64,000 bases of DNA from Hyperoplus lanceolatus (lineage: Eukaryota > Chordata > Actinopteri > Uranoscopiformes > Ammodytidae): assembly GCA_026929865.2 (NCBI GenBank), contig CM049403.1, forward strand, positions 901,001-965,000, written 5' to 3'. Below the pieces are notes generated by a model, which saw only the letters and a program-made list of their open reading frames with translations, ran no database searches and was not told where the DNA came from. The translations under genes were made by a program, and so were the position numbers. Positions 61,331 to 64,000 of the stretch are shown here, piece after piece (the stretch's first letter is position 1; each line of letters starts with the position of its first letter).

Positions 61331-62250
61331 ATGCTAATGCTAATTACAAATAAGAAATAATTACTAGAGATGTTTCAATTCATCTAAAGAAAAGCTACAT
61401 ATTATATGAAAACTAATAATCCTAATGAAAAACACTGCCCCTCTCTCTCTGTCTGCCTCCCCTCCTCTCCCTCTCTACCCCGGCTATCTCTCCTGTTATT
61501 GTTTGCTAATCCAATCCTTTCTAGTTATTTTCATTGATTTATTTTCCATTTAGTTGGAGCGTCTCCTCCACATGGTCACAGCATATAACCCCAATGCCGT
61601 GTGGAGGACAATGCTGAGGCCACTCAGACATATCGTCAGCTCGATCATGTCAAAGAATCAGCTTGTCACTCTGAAATAAGTCAAACAAGAGCAAAGAATG
61701 CAAAAAACCAAGTCAGTGAGCCAGTTAATATGTCCAACCACACAATACACAGTCAGTCACTCAACTGCTGTGTTAGTCCGAAAAAATAGCATATCAGCAT
61801 ATCATTAACGAAGAGAGCTAGAGTTTGAAAGTACATTCCTAAGTCAGAAAAACAAGAGACAACAAAAAATGTGCCATACATCCAAACAGTTCTTCAGTCC
61901 TCTTCATTGTCCAGACAAATACATCCAAAAAAGAAGGCAAAAACACAATCATCCTCACAGAAAAAAAAAGATATAGGATGTCCCTTAGGAAGGATGGGAT
62001 TCATAATGTAATAGGAGTGAGTCCAGTGTTCAGGCAGTGGTGATGCTCTGTTTGCTTTGATGAAGACAAGCTGAGTCACAAAGAAGGAAACGCCTCCCAG
62101 GGCTGCTGTACCTGGCTGCAGGGCGGAGAGGGGGAGGGAGAGGGGGAGGGGAAGGGGGAGGGGGTAATAGGTCCATGAGACAAACCCTGGAGCCTGGAGC
62201 TCTGTGGATTTGATCCAGTGGAACCCTATGGTGGAACCTTAATAACCCTG
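61331..62250. other. Upstream region of mcf2l2, unassigned
   Basis: A CT-rich patch at 61440-61500. A G-rich run GGGGGAGGGAGAGGGGGAGG and more at 62121-62164 could form a G-quadruplex. No conserved exon recognised. Confidence 0.45.
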
Positions 62251-62360
62251 CGTTCCAATTCCCATTTCCCTACTATTTAGTATGACAGAAAAAGATTTAG
62301 GATGTCCCAATACATGCATGTCAATTGTAGTATGCCAAAAATACTTAGATACCCCACTCA
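62251..62360. mobile_element. Fragment of the 30357-30757 MITE family
   Basis: GCGTTCCAATTCCCATTTCC then CTACTATTTAGTATGACAGA and AGATTTAGGATGTCCCAA match that family's ends. Confidence 0.6.
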
Positions 62361-62887
62361 CTCACTGCTAACAGATGCCGCTCCACGTTTCCTTTCTAGC
62401 AGACAACAATGCATCGTCCTAGCACCTCCTGGGACAGGGAGAGTGCCTTGGAGACCAGCATTAGACATCTGCACTCAGCCTCACTTTCCACTGTGCCAGA
62501 CAGTAACATGCTTATAGCAGCTGCCACACAAAGCACTGTGTCATGGAGATTATTAATCAGTCTATTGTTACTGTATGTGCTCATATAAGATGACTGACTA
62601 GGTTTCTGCGATTTGTTTTGTTTTGTTTTGTAGGCTTAGTCCCAATAAATAACAATGCCAAAACATGGAAGAAGAAAATAGATAGCCTAGGCTATATTAA
62701 GATGCAAAATCAAAGAAAAGCAGATTACAGCGAGATGAGGGTATACAAACAGATGAAAAGAAGAAAGGCGAGCAGGGAGGAGGAGGAAAATAAAAGAAAA
62801 GGAAGGGCGGGCCAACTCACCATGGACCAATAAATAAACTCACAGCATCCGCAGCATCTTATTGGAAGCTGCCATGGACCATGGACC
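62361..62887. other. Unassigned upstream sequence
   Basis: Short ATGGACC repeats near 62821 and 62873-62887. A Lys/Arg-rich frame at 62618-62833 is purine-rich sequence, not a supported gene. Confidence 0.4.
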
Positions 62888-63060
62888 TATAAAGAAAGGA
62901 AGCTACGACGCAGTTGTCGGCGGAAGTGACGTTGTCCCACAGAGCGGGAACCCCGGGAAAACACTGCTGCATGTCAACAATCAGAGACAAGCGCTCACTA
63001 CAAGCTGTTGGAACAGTGTTTGCTTTCTGAACGTAATAACTGTGGGATACATAGGCCTAG
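62888..63060 (+). promoter_or_regulatory. Candidate divergent promoter and first exon
   Basis: TATAAAG (62888-62894) lies about 27 bp before CGGAAGTGACGT (62921-62932), a composite ETS/CRE motif typical of promoters. A CpG-containing stretch ends at CCTAG before GTGAGA (63061), a good donor. A plus-strand gene starting here would be divergent from mcf2l2, about 1.9 kb away. Confidence 0.3.
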
Positions 63061-63942
63061 GTGAGAGTTACGTCTGGAGTGGTGGGAATAGAAAGTAGCG
63101 CGGCGCACAATCTGCAGCTAACAACTGGCTACCACCGCAGCTAACAGTAAGCACTGGCTAACTTAGCCAACTAAATGTGGTTAGCGTGTTAATGACTATG
63201 GTACGCTGAGTATAATTCATTCAATACAGCTATGATATATTGTGGAAATGATTGTAATATGTGATTATTTTAATGACAGGCTTAACCACAAAAATGCTTT
63301 ATTTATAGTTAATTTGTTTTTCATTGTTGAACATGGCTGTTCACTTATTAGGACAAAGCAATTATTACGGGCCAATCCGAATAGTCCAATCTCCTAACCT
63401 ATAAGCCTCCTTTCCTATACCTTAACCCCTAAACGTAATCGGGGTTAAGGAGATATGAAAGGTGTTTCCTATTGAACATAGGAAAATAAAGCACTGTTTC
63501 AAATGAATTCGACTCCACTTTTCCTAACCGACGTCATTGCGCGACGGCGAGTAGTGCTGACGTTAGTCACTTGCGTGTTGTAGTCCGAAAATTGACTACA
63601 ACAAGCGCTCGTTTGATCCATGCATTCTTTTCATATTGATTTTAATCAGGTTGTCGCCAACAGAGTGAGAATCACTCGCATATATCCCAATTCACGTGTG
63701 GAATAAAAAGAGGCTACACTTGAGTTGATGTTGAAATGAACTGCCCCCAGTAACTAAATTAAATGTGAAGTTGGTATTTTCTTTTCTTATGGTGTAAATT
63801 ATGTGCTACGAAAATAACTATTATGATGTTGGTCTTTTATGAGTTCTTTATTATCTTTGTGGGGGAGGGGGGGATTTTGTTTTAGCCGAGTTAAATCTTC
63901 CTCTCCTCTCCTCTGTTTTACCTCTCGTTCGTATTCGTGTAA
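63061..63942. other. Unassigned sequence
   Basis: A CpG-rich patch at 63528-63560. No gene supported. Confidence 0.4.
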
Positions 63943-64000
63943 AGGCCTTTGCACACCGGGCGCGACGCGAATAAACGCAACGTAAAAGCGAATGTTTTGA
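63943..64000 (+). mobile_element. Left end of another Harbinger-like element, cut by window edge
   Basis: TAA (63940-63942), then AGGCCTTTGCACACCGGGCG, which fits the AG...CACACY tip signature of the other families here. Confidence 0.6.

Overview
The window is vertebrate nuclear DNA, almost certainly from a teleost fish. It has very long (CA/TG)n arrays, tRNA-derived SINEs, Tc1-like relics, many non-autonomous TIR transposons, non-LTR (LINE) 3' ends and only small isolated exons. No bacterial-type gene, rRNA, free tRNA gene or CRISPR array was seen. I cannot name the species.

Host gene. One protein-coding gene is supported, on the minus strand: the 5' part of a Dbl-family Rho guanine-nucleotide exchange factor, best matched to MCF2L2. 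Three coding exons with GT/AG splice sites and matching phases lie at 60897-60975 (exon 1, with start codon), 10802-10885 (exon 2) and 3809-3923 (exon 3). Together they encode about the first 92 residues, leading into the Sec14/CRAL-TRIO domain. Intron 1 is about 50 kb and intron 2 about 6.9 kb. The rest of the gene lies beyond base 1. A TATA/ETS/CRE-like segment at 62888-63060 may be a divergent promoter.

Mobile DNA. Most of the window is transposon debris, much of it nested. From left to right: a long dispersed repeat (1-1787, second copy 11520-14407); a LINE relic split by a CAG-flanked MITE (1865-3793); a SINE (4664-4945); a second GGGCCTATT-type element (5062-6194); a piggyBac-like TTAA family (6855-8159, 21662-22580, 42332-42899); another TTAA element (15532-16551); a 600-bp foldback (18679-19278); full-length SINEs with target duplications (20917-21106 and 38763-38948); PIF/Harbinger-like families (16759, 30830, 36666, 37416, 41758, 45974, 46223, 54135, 55511, 58227, 63943); hAT-like elements (28432, 33374, 35335, 41351, 43759); a TA-flanked mariner-like element (38338-39824); and a 4.2-kb Tc1-like element (55238-59393) carrying several younger insertions, one of them inside its transposase frame.

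Main observations. Several Harbinger-like families share a TIR signature, AG at the tip and CACACY at positions 10-15, plus a 3-bp target duplication. Two of these families share an internal core despite different tips. A (TG)13 tract sits directly against the 3' splice site of in-frame exon 2. Several perfect palindromes are present. A G/C homopolymer block at 32495-32708 is probably a sequence or assembly error.
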